DNA of 64,000 nucleotides, from the NCBI RefSeq assembly GCF_003634825.1, contig NZ_RBXD01000001.1, positions 952,501-1,016,500 of the forward strand. Reading direction: 5' to 3'. The notes under the pieces are model-generated. The model saw only the letters and a program-made list of their open reading frames with translations. It searched no databases and was not told the DNA's origin. A program made the position numbers and the translations under genes. Below, piece after piece: positions 1-8,983 of this stretch; the stretch's first letter is position 1, and each line of letters starts with the position of its first letter. The stretch is from Flavobacterium sp. 123 (GTDB lineage Bacteria; Bacteroidota; Bacteroidia; Flavobacteriales; Flavobacteriaceae).

Positions 1-1
1 A

Positions 2-661
2 AGCGAAATGGCTCACGAAGGACAAGATGAATCAATTTTTAAGAAAAAATATAGAAAACCATTGTTATTAGCTTTTTTCATTGCGTTTTTTAATCAACTT
101 TCAGGAATTAATGCATTTTTATATTATGCTCCACGTATTTTTGAATTAGCAGGTTTAGAAAAATCAGCTTCTTTTTTGAGCAGTATTGGAATTGGAGTAA
201 TCAATTTAATATTTACCATGATTGGTATTTCTTTAATTGATAAATACGGAAGAAAAACCCTTATGTATATTGGTTCAGTTGGATATATTATTTCTCTAGG
301 ATTAGTAACTACTGCATTTTATTACGAATGGAAAGGAATGGCAGTTCCTTTATTTTTCTTCTTGTTTATTGCTTCACACGCAATAGGACAAGGTGCTGTA
401 ATCTGGGTATTTATCTCTGAATTATTTCCTAATAAACTAAGAGCAGCCGGAACCTCTTTTGGAACATCTGTACATTGGGTATTAGCGGCTTTAATTCCTT
501 CTTTTATTCCATTTTTATTTAAACAAATTGGAACAACAACAGTGTTTAGTATTTTCTGTATTATGATGGTTTTCCAATTGCTTTGGGTATTCTTCAAAAT
601 GCCAGAAACCAAAGGAAGAACATTAGAAGAACTATCTGGAAGTCTATCAAATAACGAATAA
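2..661 (+). CDS. Sugar porter (MFS) transporter, C-terminal half, cut by window edge
   Basis: This inner-membrane protein belongs to the major facilitator superfamily and probably imports a monosaccharide by proton symport. The frame is open from base 2, so the N-terminal half lies outside the window; the ATG at 8 is internal. The visible 219 or so residues hold about six hydrophobic segments, which matches the second half of a 12-helix sugar porter. Family signs are the FNQLSGINAFLYYAP stretch in helix 7, DKYGRKTLM between helices 8 and 9, and PETKGRTLEEL near the C terminus. The stop is 2 nt before the sugar kinase gene, so the two are almost certainly cotranscribed. Given that partner, fructose or another hexose is a reasonable guess for the substrate, but the sequence does not prove it. 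Confidence 0.93.
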   Translation, partial: SEMAHEGQDESIFKKKYRKPLLLAFFIAFFNQLSGINAFLYYAPRIFELAGLEKSASFLSSIGIGVINLIFTMIGISLIDKYGRKTLMYIGSVGYIISLGLVTTAFYYEWKGMAVPLFFFLFIASHAIGQGAVIWVFISELFPNKLRAAGTSFGTSVHWVLAALIPSFIPFLFKQIGTTTVFSIFCIMMVFQLLWVFFKMPETKGRTLEELSGSLSNNE

Positions 662-663
662 TT

Positions 664-1548
664 ATGACAAAAAAAGTAATCTGTTTCGGAGAAGTTTTAT
701 ATGACGTTTTCCCAACACATAGAAAAATAGGCGGAGCTCCACTAAATGTGGCTATTCGTATGGCTTCACTTGGCATAAATACACAAATTATTAGCCGAGT
801 AGGAAATGATGAAATAGGAAAAGAATTGATCCAATTTATTGAAGAAAATGATGTAGATACTTCATCCATTCAAATAGACGAAACATTCCCAACTGGTGAA
901 GTAATTGTAAGACTAGACAGCAAAGGTTCAGCCTCTTATACCATTAACTATCCAGTTGCCTGGGATAAAATTGCTTGTGTTCCAGAAGATGAAATTAATG
1001 TTAAAAAAGCAGATGCATTGATTTTTGGAAGTCTTGTATGCAGAGACTCTGTTTCGCATCAATCCCTTTTAGAAATAATAAATTATTCGAAATATACTGT
1101 TTTTGATGTTAATTTAAGAGCTCCTTTTTACACTAAAGAACTGCTTATTAACTTAATGATGCAGGCTGACTTTATAAAATTCAATGATGATGAGTTATAT
1201 GAAATTAGTGAATACATGAACTCACCGTACAATTCATTAGAGCAAAATATTCGCTTTATTTCTGAAAAAACAAACACAAAACATATTTGTGTAACCAAAG
1301 GTAATCACGGTGCTGTTTTGTACTATGATGGAAAACTATACTATAACAGCGGGTATAAAATTAATGTTATTGATACCGTAGGTGCTGGAGATTCGTTTTT
1401 AGCATCTTTACTAGCTAAATTATTACTTGGAAATGACCCACAAAATGCTATTGATTTTGCCTGTGCGATGGGAGCTTTAGTAGCACAAAGCGAAGGGGCA
1501 AATCCAAAAATATCAAACGATTCGGTAGCTGAATTTATGAAAATATAA
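664..1548 (+). CDS. PfkB-family carbohydrate kinase, probable fructokinase
   Basis: This cytoplasmic kinase of 294 residues would transfer phosphate from ATP to a sugar, most likely fructose. The ribokinase/PfkB fold is shown by the N-terminal GGAPLNVA motif (about residues 23-30, sugar binding) and the C-terminal signature DTVGAGDS (about 237-244), where Asp243 is the expected catalytic base. The length is normal for fructokinases. It starts 2 nt after the sugar porter, so uptake and phosphorylation are translationally linked. Related PfkB enzymes act on ribose, adenosine or 2-keto-3-deoxygluconate. The short GEVLYDVFP opening and the porter partner favour fructokinase, at moderate certainty for the substrate. 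Confidence 0.9.
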   Translation: MTKKVICFGEVLYDVFPTHRKIGGAPLNVAIRMASLGINTQIISRVGNDEIGKELIQFIEENDVDTSSIQIDETFPTGEVIVRLDSKGSASYTINYPVAWDKIACVPEDEINVKKADALIFGSLVCRDSVSHQSLLEIINYSKYTVFDVNLRAPFYTKELLINLMMQADFIKFNDDELYEISEYMNSPYNSLEQNIRFISEKTNTKHICVTKGNHGAVLYYDGKLYYNSGYKINVIDTVGAGDSFLASLLAKLLLGNDPQNAIDFACAMGALVAQSEGANPKISNDSVAEFMKI

Positions 1549-1643
1549 ATAATTTAATTTTCAAAGTATTTACATTTATTAGCTTGTTATTGAACTAAAT
1601 ACGATGATTTTTTTAATTATTTTAAACTATTTTTTCAACTGAA

Positions 1644-3293
1644 ATGAATAAAATTTTGTTGTTGATTGTAGCTTTAGTATTTCCTATGCTCTTTTTTGGA
1701 CAAGGCAACTTTGATTCGTTATTACAGGAATTAGACAAAACAGTAAAGGAATACCAACTGTATTTAAATCAGAAAGAAACCAAAATAGATGGATTAAAAA
1801 AACTTCTAAAAAATAAGAATTCTGATTATCAACAATATGAGCTTTACGGTAAATTATATGATGAATATAAATCCTATCAATCAGATTCAGCATTAGTATA
1901 TGTAAGAAAGGGTTTGTTGACAGCTAAAAACCTAAAAGACCCTGAAAAATTAAATGAAGTAAAACTAAATTTTGCTTCGATAATGGGAACTTTAGGCATG
2001 TACAAAGAGGCTATAGATAAACTCTATGAAATTGACATAAAAACTTCACCTACATTAAAAGGCTCGTATTTCTGGACCCATCGAATTATTTATGGCTCCA
2101 TGTCAGAGTATGCAACTTCAGCTCAGGAAAAAGAAAAATATGTAGCTCTAACTAAAAGATATAGAGATTCATCCTTATTATACTTTCCTGAAAAATCGCC
2201 ACAATTTTTTATAGATAATATTGAAAAACGAATTGATTCTGGCAAGTATGATGCAGCACTAAATGAGCTCATTAATTTTTTTCCAAAAATAGCTGGTAAT
2301 GATCCCAATCGGGCAGTTATTGCTTATATAATTTCGGAAGTTTATTCTTTAAAAAAGAATATTGAACAACAAAAAAAATGGTTAACAATTTCGGCAATAT
2401 CTGATTTACAATTAGTAAAAAAAGAAAACATTTCATTACGAAAATTAGCAATTATTTTATACAATCAAGGAGATATTGATCGAGCCTATAAATATACAAA
2501 ACGTTCTTTAGAAGATGCTCTTTTTTGTAATGCACGCTTAAGAACTTACGAAATCTCAAAGATGTTACCCATCATAAACGAAGCGTACGAGACTAAAAAT
2601 GAAACTAATAGATCTCAACTCGTTTTGTTTTTAATAAGTGCAAGTATATTATCACTATTTTTATTAGGTGCTTTAATACTTCTTTTTAAACAAATGAAAA
2701 AATTAGCAAAAGCTCAGGAAAATCTGAGTTTAGCTAATGCGCAGATGTCTTTATTAAACAAAGAATTAAATGCTTTCAATGAGAAATTAAATCAAACGAA
2801 TACAACTCTTGCCGAAGCTAGTTTATTAAAAGAAATATACATCGGTCGGTATATGGACCAATGTTCAGATTATATAGGAAAATTAGAAGAATATAGCCAG
2901 AAATTAAATGTTATGGCAACTGCTGGGAAAATGAATGAACTCATAAATACCGTCAAATCAAAGAATTTTATAGCGAAAGAATTAAAAGAGTTTTACAGTA
3001 ATTTTGACGAAACATTCTTACAGCTTTTTCCAAATTTTGTAGAAGAATTTTATGAATTATTGAACAAAGAAGAACGTATTCAACTAAAACACGGTGAATT
3101 ATTAACTCCTGAATTGCGCATCTTTGCACTAATTCGTCTTGGTATTAAAGACAGTGCAAAAATTGCAATCTTTTTACGCTATTCTGTATCGACTATTTAT
3201 AATTATCGTTCTCAGCTTAAAAATAAATCACTTGGACCAAGAGAAGAATTTGAATCAAAAGTTATGTTAATAGGTAGCTCAAATAAAAAATAA
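1644..3293 (+). CDS. Membrane-anchored TPR/HTH regulator, DUF6377 type
   Basis: This 549-residue protein looks like a one-component transmembrane regulator of the kind found beside Bacteroidota glycan loci. In order it has a signal peptide (about 1-20, ending FFGQ), a helical TPR-like periplasmic region (about 25-320), one transmembrane helix (about 326-348), a coiled coil (about 350-395), and a C-terminal helical domain with a LuxR-like helix-turn-helix around 490-530 (RYSVSTIYNYRSQLKNKS). The likely job is sensing a sugar or envelope state outside and contacting DNA or another regulator inside. It follows the sugar kinase after 95 nt and precedes an alpha-glucosidase, which supports a carbohydrate role. 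The DUF6377 assignment is from memory of the architecture; the target genes are not visible. Confidence 0.75.
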   Translation: MNKILLLIVALVFPMLFFGQGNFDSLLQELDKTVKEYQLYLNQKETKIDGLKKLLKNKNSDYQQYELYGKLYDEYKSYQSDSALVYVRKGLLTAKNLKDPEKLNEVKLNFASIMGTLGMYKEAIDKLYEIDIKTSPTLKGSYFWTHRIIYGSMSEYATSAQEKEKYVALTKRYRDSSLLYFPEKSPQFFIDNIEKRIDSGKYDAALNELINFFPKIAGNDPNRAVIAYIISEVYSLKKNIEQQKKWLTISAISDLQLVKKENISLRKLAIILYNQGDIDRAYKYTKRSLEDALFCNARLRTYEISKMLPIINEAYETKNETNRSQLVLFLISASILSLFLLGALILLFKQMKKLAKAQENLSLANAQMSLLNKELNAFNEKLNQTNTTLAEASLLKEIYIGRYMDQCSDYIGKLEEYSQKLNVMATAGKMNELINTVKSKNFIAKELKEFYSNFDETFLQLFPNFVEEFYELLNKEERIQLKHGELLTPELRIFALIRLGIKDSAKIAIFLRYSVSTIYNYRSQLKNKSLGPREEFESKVMLIGSSNKK

Positions 3294-3458
3294 GGTATTC
3301 AAATTTTTTATCAGAACTACTTATTTTAAAGCAATTATTTATTTAAAAAACTAAATTTCAAATACTTACATAAAAAATAATCTACTTTTTTTGAAACATA
3401 AAAAAGTATCATTAAGAAAATATCTATTTTTACAATGACAAAATTAGATGTTAAAAAT

Positions 3459-3468
3459 AAATCGATTT
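3459..3468. promoter_or_regulatory. Putative LacI-type operator, AAATCGATTT
   Basis: This perfect 10-bp palindrome with a central CG lies 22 nt before the VOC start codon. The same 10 bp recurs at 5731-5740 before a lacI-family gene. CG-centred palindromes are usual for LacI/GalR operators. Binding is inferred. Confidence 0.4.
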
Positions 3469-3490
3469 CGTTGAAATCATACATAAGCGA

Positions 3491-3919
3491 ATGTACATCA
3501 TGAATTTAAAAATTAATCATATTCAACATATCGGCATACCGGTAACTGACATTAAAAAATCAGAAGCATTTTATGAAAAATTAGGCTTCACGAATGTCAT
3601 GGCATCAACGTTTGAAATTGAAGCTGAAAAAGGTGGAATAGTAGCCATGATGAAACGTGAATCCATGATTATTGAGCTTTATCAGATGCCTGAAAGCAAA
3701 TTATCAGAAATTAAAAGCAGAAAAGATGGACATGTAGATCACATTGCTTTTGATGTAGATGATATAGATTTAACTTTTACAATTTTAAAAGAAAATGGCT
3801 TTCAAATTTTAGAAGAGAGACCTGTATTCCTTAATTTTTGGGATAACGGATGTAGTTATTTTAATATTTTAGGCCCAGACGGTGAACGATTAGAATTCAA
3901 TCAAATCATCAAAAATTAG
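3491..3919 (+). CDS. VOC superfamily (glyoxalase/dioxygenase fold) protein
   Basis: This is a 142-residue cytoplasmic protein with the vicinal-oxygen-chelate fold: two beta-alpha-beta-beta-beta modules, the first opening with HIQHIGIPVTDIKKSEAFYEKLGF and the second with DHIAFDVDDIDLTF. Possible metal ligands are His near the start of each module and Glu in the last strand (GERLEF), as in glyoxalase I-like enzymes. The reaction and substrate cannot be told. An in-frame ATG at 3500 is an equally good start and would remove three residues. It sits 28 nt before the alpha-glucosidase gene and behind the palindrome at 3459, so it is probably the first gene of that unit. A role in sugar breakdown is only suggested by this position. 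Confidence 0.82.
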   Translation: MYIMNLKINHIQHIGIPVTDIKKSEAFYEKLGFTNVMASTFEIEAEKGGIVAMMKRESMIIELYQMPESKLSEIKSRKDGHVDHIAFDVDDIDLTFTILKENGFQILEERPVFLNFWDNGCSYFNILGPDGERLEFNQIIKN

Positions 3920-3947
3920 TATTTTTAACTTTAACCAAAACTTAGAT

Positions 3948-5693
3948 ATGAAAAAAAATCATGTATTATTTTTGTTTGCAGCTTTACTACTACTCCCTTG
4001 TATTAGTTTAAATGCACAAAATAAAAAAATCTCAATTATGAAAAATGTAGATCCAAAATGGTGGAAAGAAGCCACTGTTTACCAGATTTACCCAAGAAGT
4101 TTTAAAGATAGTGACGGTGATGGTGTGGGCGATTTAAAAGGGATTATTTCTAAACTAGATTATGTAAAAAGTTTAGGAATTGATGCGGTTTGGCTCAACC
4201 CAATTTACACTTCTCCAAACGATGATAATGGGTACGACATTAGTGATTATCGTGAAATCATGAAAGATTTTGGAACGATGGAAGATTTTGATCTTTTGTT
4301 GAAAGAAATGCACAAACGCGACATCAAATTAATCATGGATTTAGTGGTAAATCACAGTAGTGACGAGCACGAATGGTTCAAACAATCCAGAAGTTCCAGA
4401 GATAATAAATACAGAGATTATTACCATTGGTGGCCAGCCGAAAAAGGAAAACCAACTTACAGATGGAGCTTTTTTGACGTGAATAGCGAAGCTTGGAAAT
4501 ATGATGCCCAAACTGATGCTTATTACCTGCATTATTTTTCTCAAAAGCAACCAGATTTGAATTGGGAAAACCCAAAAGTAAGACAAGAAGTATATGATAT
4601 CATGCGTTTTTGGCTGAACAAAGGCATTGATGGTTTTAGAATGGATGCTTTCCAATTTGCTTCAAAAGACACCACTTGGCCAGAATTACCAAAAGGTTAC
4701 GAAAAAAATGTAAATAAATATTATGGTGTAGGACCCCATTTACACGACTATTTACAAGAAATGAATAGAGAAGTTTTTAGCAAGTATGATATCATGACAG
4801 TTGCTGAAGGTGCTGGAAGTTCTCCTGAAGATGCGATGCAATTTGTGGATCCCGATCGAAAAGAATTAAACATAGCATATCATTTTGAAAGTGTAGATAT
4901 TGGCAAACATTTAAAAGATTTTGGCCTTGTAAAATACAAAGACATTTTTTCTCGATACGACCAAACTTTCAAAGACAAAGGATGGCTGTCTATTTTTCTT
5001 GCCAATCACGACCAACCTAGAATGGTCAGTAAGTTTGGTAATGATACACCGAAATTTAGAGCTATTTCTTCAAAAATGCTTTCTACTTTTGTAATGACTA
5101 TGAGAGGAACTCCTTTTTATTATAATGGTGATGAACTAGGAATGGTAAATATCCGATTTGATAATATTAATGATTATAACGATGTTCAAACCAAAAACAA
5201 ATATCTTGAGTTAAAAAATAATGGTGGCAATTTAAAAGCATATATTCAGGGCCAAAAACAAACTTCAAGAGATAATAGCAGAACGCCTTTTCAATGGGAC
5301 ACTACTCAAAATGCAGGTTTTACTACCGGAACTCCATGGTTGAAGATAAACCCAAATTATGAGACCTTGAATGCCGAAGCGCAAGAAAAAGATCCTAATT
5401 CAGTGTTGAATTATTTCAGAAACTTAGTAGCATTACGCAAAAAGGAACCAACATTGGTTTATGGCAAATACACCCTTTTAGACAAAGAGAATCCGGATGT
5501 ATTTGCATACACTAGAGAACTTGACGGTAAAAAACTATTGATTTTATTGAATTTTTCTGAAAAAAATACAGCCTATACCCTTCCGATTTCTACGGCTAAA
5601 TCTAAAATTATTTTAGACAATTATTCCAACACCAAAAAAATAAAAAAGAACACTTTACGTCCGTACGAAGCAGTAATTTTGGAGCTTAAATAA
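3948..5693 (+). CDS. Exported GH13 alpha-glucosidase / oligo-1,6-glucosidase
   Basis: This 581-residue glycoside hydrolase would release glucose from short alpha-glucosides such as isomaltose, maltose or sucrose. A signal peptide (about 1-24, ending LNAQ) sends it to the periplasm or beyond, whereas many bacterial oligo-1,6-glucosidases are cytoplasmic. The (beta/alpha)8 barrel begins with ATVYQIYPRSFKD and has the calcium-loop DSDGDGVGD (54-62). Catalytic residues visible are the nucleophile Asp233 in GFRMDAF, the acid/base Glu287 in TVAEGAG, and Asp355 in ANHDQPR. A C-terminal beta domain ends the protein. The pattern fits the oligo-1,6-glucosidase/alpha-glucosidase group. It lies between the VOC gene and two lacI-type regulators that probably control it. 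Confidence 0.93.
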   Translation: MKKNHVLFLFAALLLLPCISLNAQNKKISIMKNVDPKWWKEATVYQIYPRSFKDSDGDGVGDLKGIISKLDYVKSLGIDAVWLNPIYTSPNDDNGYDISDYREIMKDFGTMEDFDLLLKEMHKRDIKLIMDLVVNHSSDEHEWFKQSRSSRDNKYRDYYHWWPAEKGKPTYRWSFFDVNSEAWKYDAQTDAYYLHYFSQKQPDLNWENPKVRQEVYDIMRFWLNKGIDGFRMDAFQFASKDTTWPELPKGYEKNVNKYYGVGPHLHDYLQEMNREVFSKYDIMTVAEGAGSSPEDAMQFVDPDRKELNIAYHFESVDIGKHLKDFGLVKYKDIFSRYDQTFKDKGWLSIFLANHDQPRMVSKFGNDTPKFRAISSKMLSTFVMTMRGTPFYYNGDELGMVNIRFDNINDYNDVQTKNKYLELKNNGGNLKAYIQGQKQTSRDNSRTPFQWDTTQNAGFTTGTPWLKINPNYETLNAEAQEKDPNSVLNYFRNLVALRKKEPTLVYGKYTLLDKENPDVFAYTRELDGKKLLILLNFSEKNTAYTLPISTAKSKIILDNYSNTKKIKKNTLRPYEAVILELK

Positions 5694-5716
5694 AGCCTGA
5701 TAAAATCTTTCAAGTT

Positions 5717-5784
5717 AAACTGTTTTTTGAAAATCGATTTGCAAATTAAATTGTAGATTTGTTTTTCAAGAAACAGTTTTTTTT
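5717..5784 (+). terminator. Long hairpin after the GH13 gene
   Basis: Bases 5717-5733 and 5763-5779 form a 17-bp stem with one mismatch, followed by five T residues. It can end GH13 transcription. The loop also contains a promoter-like box and a palindrome, so it may serve the next gene as well. Confidence 0.6.
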
Positions 5785-5791
5785 ATCGATA
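5731..5791 (+). promoter_or_regulatory. Promoter/operator region of the first lacI-type gene
   Basis: TAGATTTG at 5754-5761 matches the Bacteroidota -7 box TAnnTTTG. It is flanked by two CG-centred palindromes, AAATCGATTT (5731-5740) and TATCGATA (5784-5791), whose centres are 52 bp apart, close to five helical turns. This fits autoregulation by a LacI-type dimer or tetramer. A clear -33 box is not seen at ideal spacing. Confidence 0.45.
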
Positions 5792-5810
5792 CTAATCAGG
5801 AACTCCATAA

Positions 5811-6830
5811 ATGAAAGATGCTACTCTCAAACAAATTGCCTTACAACTTGGAATTTCTATAACAACTGTTTCGAAAGCCTTAAAAAATTATTCTGACGTA
5901 AGTGAAAAGACTAAAAAAGCGGTTATAGATTTAGCAACCGAATTAAATTATACTCCAAATAGCTTTGCCGTAAACTTAAGAACCAAAGAATCTAAAACCA
6001 TTGGATTAATAATCCCCACTGTTGTACACCACTTTTTTTCGAATGTTATTGAAGGAATTCTTGAAGAAGCCGAGAAAAGAAACTACATGGTTATCATTTT
6101 ACAATCTAATGAAAACTATGAACTCGAAAAAAAACAAGTAGCGCTTTTATTGAATAAAAGAGTAGACGGAATTCTTATTTCCTTATCAAATGGGACAGGC
6201 GAATTTGACCATTTAAAAACAATTCTTGCCAACAAAACTCCATTAGTTCTTTTTGACAAAATTGCAAAAATTGTAAACTGTTCGAAAGTGACCATAAACG
6301 ACAGGAAAGCGGCTTATGATGCGGTTACTTATCTAATAAAAAAAGGATATAAAAAAATTGCTCATTTTCGCGGATCTTATTTACCCCAGAATGCTATAGA
6401 CCGTTTTTTGGGTTATAAAAAAGCGCTTGAAGACAACAACATTGTTTACGATTCTTCATTGGTTTATTTATGTGAAAATAATTTAGACTTTGAAGACGGC
6501 TATGAAAATGCAAAAAAAATAATTGCAGAACATCCTGACATTGATGCAATTTTTGCCGTAACGGATTTAGTTGCGATTGGAATTATTAAATATTTTAATG
6601 AAATTGGAATTGAAATTCCAAGGCAAGTTGCCGTTTTTGGATTCAGCAATTGGTTTATGTCAAGCATAATATCCCCTAAACTCACTACAATTAATCAGCC
6701 AGGTTTTGAGATTGGACAAAGGGCAGCTTCCATTTTATTTGATGAAATAAAAGCAAAAAAGAACGATGAACCAGTTGTTTTTCAATCTATCGAGTTGAAT
6801 ACAAGTATCATTGAAAGAGAATCTACCTAA
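5811..6830 (+). CDS. LacI/GalR-family transcriptional regulator (first of tandem pair)
   Basis: This 339-residue DNA-binding protein has an N-terminal helix-turn-helix (about 4-25, with the recognition segment TTVSKALKNY), a hinge, and a periplasmic-binding-protein-like effector domain (about 60-335) that should bind a sugar or sugar phosphate. It is of normal family length. It follows the alpha-glucosidase and has CG-centred palindromes in its upstream region, one of which recurs before the VOC/GH13 pair, so it is the likely regulator of those genes and of itself. It is strongly similar along its whole length to the next gene, which points to a tandem duplication. The effector is not known. 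Confidence 0.93.
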   Translation: MKDATLKQIALQLGISITTVSKALKNYSDVSEKTKKAVIDLATELNYTPNSFAVNLRTKESKTIGLIIPTVVHHFFSNVIEGILEEAEKRNYMVIILQSNENYELEKKQVALLLNKRVDGILISLSNGTGEFDHLKTILANKTPLVLFDKIAKIVNCSKVTINDRKAAYDAVTYLIKKGYKKIAHFRGSYLPQNAIDRFLGYKKALEDNNIVYDSSLVYLCENNLDFEDGYENAKKIIAEHPDIDAIFAVTDLVAIGIIKYFNEIGIEIPRQVAVFGFSNWFMSSIISPKLTTINQPGFEIGQRAASILFDEIKAKKNDEPVVFQSIELNTSIIEREST

Positions 6831-7027
6831 ACACAGTTTTTATTAAATTTAACTGTTGCTAATTAATTTGTTTAATTTGAAATTTAGAAAGGATTTCAGA
6901 TAAAAATTAATATCTTGGTATTGAATTTTTGAATAAAAGAAGATCTAAACCCTATTAAAAAGACCTTCTCGATAATAAATATCTTTTTCACTAATTTTTT
7001 TAAATTAAACAATTAGATAAACGCTTC

Positions 7028-8053
7028 ATGAAAGACATCACTCTTAAAGAAATAGCTAGTAAATTAGGCATTTCCATAACTACCGTTTCCAAAGCATTGA
7101 AAAATTATCCAGATGTTAGTGAAAAAACTAAAAATGCGGTAATTGAACTTGCTCAAAATCTACAATACACTCCAAATAGTTTTGCGGTAAACCTAAGAAC
7201 GAAAGAATCTAAAACTATTGGATTGATTATTCCAGAAGTAATGCATCATTTCTTCTCGAATGTGATTAATGCTATTATCGATGAAGCTGAAAAAAATGGA
7301 TATTTAGTTATAATTCTTCAGTCAAATGAAACCTTAGAATTAGAAAAGAAACAAGTTGAACTTCTTATCAATAAAAGAGTTGATGGGATTATAATGTCGT
7401 TATCAAACGAATCTAATAATGACGAGCATATAAAGGGAATTATCAATAGAAAAATTCCATTTGTAATGTTTGACAAGATTGCAAAACTTACTACTTGTTC
7501 AAAAGTAATTATTGATGATCAAAAAGCTGCTTTCAATGCAACTCAGCATCTAATCGATAATGGTTGCAGAAAAATAGCTCATTTTCGTGGTCCATTAAAT
7601 CCTCAAAATTCCATTGACCGCTATATTGGATATAAAAAGGCATTAGAAAAAAATAATATTCCCTTTGACAATAAGTTAGTTTACACCTGTGAAAAAGTTA
7701 CTTTTCAAGAAGGAAAAGATTTTGCAGAACAAATCATTAAAGAACATCCAGATGTAGACGGTATTTTTGTCATAACAGATTTAGTAGCCGTAGGTGCTTT
7801 AGCTTATTTTAATGAAAATAACATAAAAGTTCCAGAACAAATCGCTATTATTGGCTTTAGCAATTGGTTTATGGCACAAGTTATTACGCCTAAATTAAGT
7901 ACTGTTGATCAACCAAGTCATGAAATGGGAATTGTTTCTTTTAATTTGTTATTAGAAGAAATGAATTCTCGTAAAGAAGAAACTCCATTTAAACCTAGAA
8001 CGGTTGAATTAGAAACTAATATTATAGTTCGAGATTCTAGCTTAAGAAACTAA
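7028..8053 (+). CDS. LacI/GalR-family transcriptional regulator (second of tandem pair)
   Basis: This 341-residue LacI-type regulator is a close paralogue of the preceding gene. The helix-turn-helix recognition stretch TTVSKALKNY is identical in both, and so is the segment NLRTKESKTIGLIIP after the hinge. The effector-binding domains differ more, for example in the loops after FDKIAK and HFRG. The two proteins may therefore read the same or overlapping operators but answer to different sugars. The 197-nt space before it lacks the AAATCGATTT palindrome found before the first copy. It converges on queG, with only 9 nt between the two stops and no terminator hairpin between them. Confidence 0.93.
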   Translation: MKDITLKEIASKLGISITTVSKALKNYPDVSEKTKNAVIELAQNLQYTPNSFAVNLRTKESKTIGLIIPEVMHHFFSNVINAIIDEAEKNGYLVIILQSNETLELEKKQVELLINKRVDGIIMSLSNESNNDEHIKGIINRKIPFVMFDKIAKLTTCSKVIIDDQKAAFNATQHLIDNGCRKIAHFRGPLNPQNSIDRYIGYKKALEKNNIPFDNKLVYTCEKVTFQEGKDFAEQIIKEHPDVDGIFVITDLVAVGALAYFNENNIKVPEQIAIIGFSNWFMAQVITPKLSTVDQPSHEMGIVSFNLLLEEMNSRKEETPFKPRTVELETNIIVRDSSLRN

Positions 8054-8062
8054 TAAATAGTA

Positions 8063-8983
8063 TTATTTTAAGAATTCAATATTTTTTTTAAGCCCTTGAA
8101 ACTTGGCTCTTTTGAGGGGTGAATTTTTAAAAATGACTTTAAAAGTTTCTTCGGTAATTTCTTCCCAATCGCTTTTTGACATCGAAAGTAATTCCCGATT
8201 AGGATTAAATAAGGGTTCCGAATGTGATTTTGAAAAACGATTCCAAGGGCAAACATCTTGACAAACATCACAACCAAAAGCCCAATCATCAAAGCTGCCT
8301 TTCATTTCTTGAGGAATGTTTTCTTTTAATTCAATCGTAAAATAGGAAATACATTTGCTCCCATCAACTACATAAGGTGCAACTATAGCCTCCGTAGGAC
8401 AAGCATCAATACACGCTGTACAAGTGCCACAATGATCAGTTGTAGGAGTATCGTAGTCTAAATCTAAATCAATAATAAGTTCTGCAATAAAGTAAAAAGA
8501 ACCTACTTTTTGAGTCAACAAATTACTGTTTTTACCTATCCAACCCAAACCACTTTTGGCAGCCCAAGCTTTGTCAAGAACCGGCGCTGAATCAACAAAA
8601 GCGCGTCCAGAAACCTCCCCAATGTTCGATTGAATTGAAAACAGAAATTCTTTAAGTTTTTCTTTAATTACAAAATGATAATCTTGCCCGTAAGCATATT
8701 TGGAAATTTTATATGAATCTGTATTTTGTAGCTGTTCCGGATAATAATTTAGCAATAACGAAACCACACTTTTAGCATCATCAACAAGCAAGGTCGGGTT
8801 CAGACGCTTATCGAAATTATTTTCCATATACAACATTTGTCCATTTTTTTTATCATTTAGCCATTTTTCAAGTCTAGGAGCTTCTTGTTCTAAAAAGCCG
8901 ACTTTAGATATCCCACAAGACAAAAACCCGAGGCGTTTGGCTTCGGATTTTATAAATTGTGTGTATTTTGATTTGTTGTTAAT
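8063..8983 (-). CDS. queG: Epoxyqueuosine reductase QueG, probable non-standard ATT start
   Basis: QueG reduces epoxyqueuosine to queuosine in tRNA, the last step of the pathway, using cobalamin and two [4Fe-4S] clusters. The clusters are shown by [12 protein letters not shown] and [10 protein letters not shown]. The frame has no ATG, GTG or TTG before TTG at 8923, which would begin inside the conserved N-terminal helix. The open frame continues upstream to a stop at 9005-9007 and encodes family-like residues ([21 protein letters not shown]). The only near-start codon there is ATT at 8981-8983, so I place the start at 8983 for a 306-residue protein; the alternative is 8063-8923 (286 residues). 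It is tail-to-tail with a lacI-type gene. A queuosine-precursor transporter gene lies about 28 kb away at 37123. Confidence 0.88.
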   Translation of the reverse strand: MNNKSKYTQFIKSEAKRLGFLSCGISKVGFLEQEAPRLEKWLNDKKNGQMLYMENNFDKRLNPTLLVDDAKSVVSLLLNYYPEQLQNTDSYKISKYAYGQDYHFVIKEKLKEFLFSIQSNIGEVSGRAFVDSAPVLDKAWAAKSGLGWIGKNSNLLTQKVGSFYFIAELIIDLDLDYDTPTTDHCGTCTACIDACPTEAIVAPYVVDGSKCISYFTIELKENIPQEMKGSFDDWAFGCDVCQDVCPWNRFSKSHSEPLFNPNRELLSMSKSDWEEITEETFKVIFKNSPLKRAKFQGLKKNIEFLK

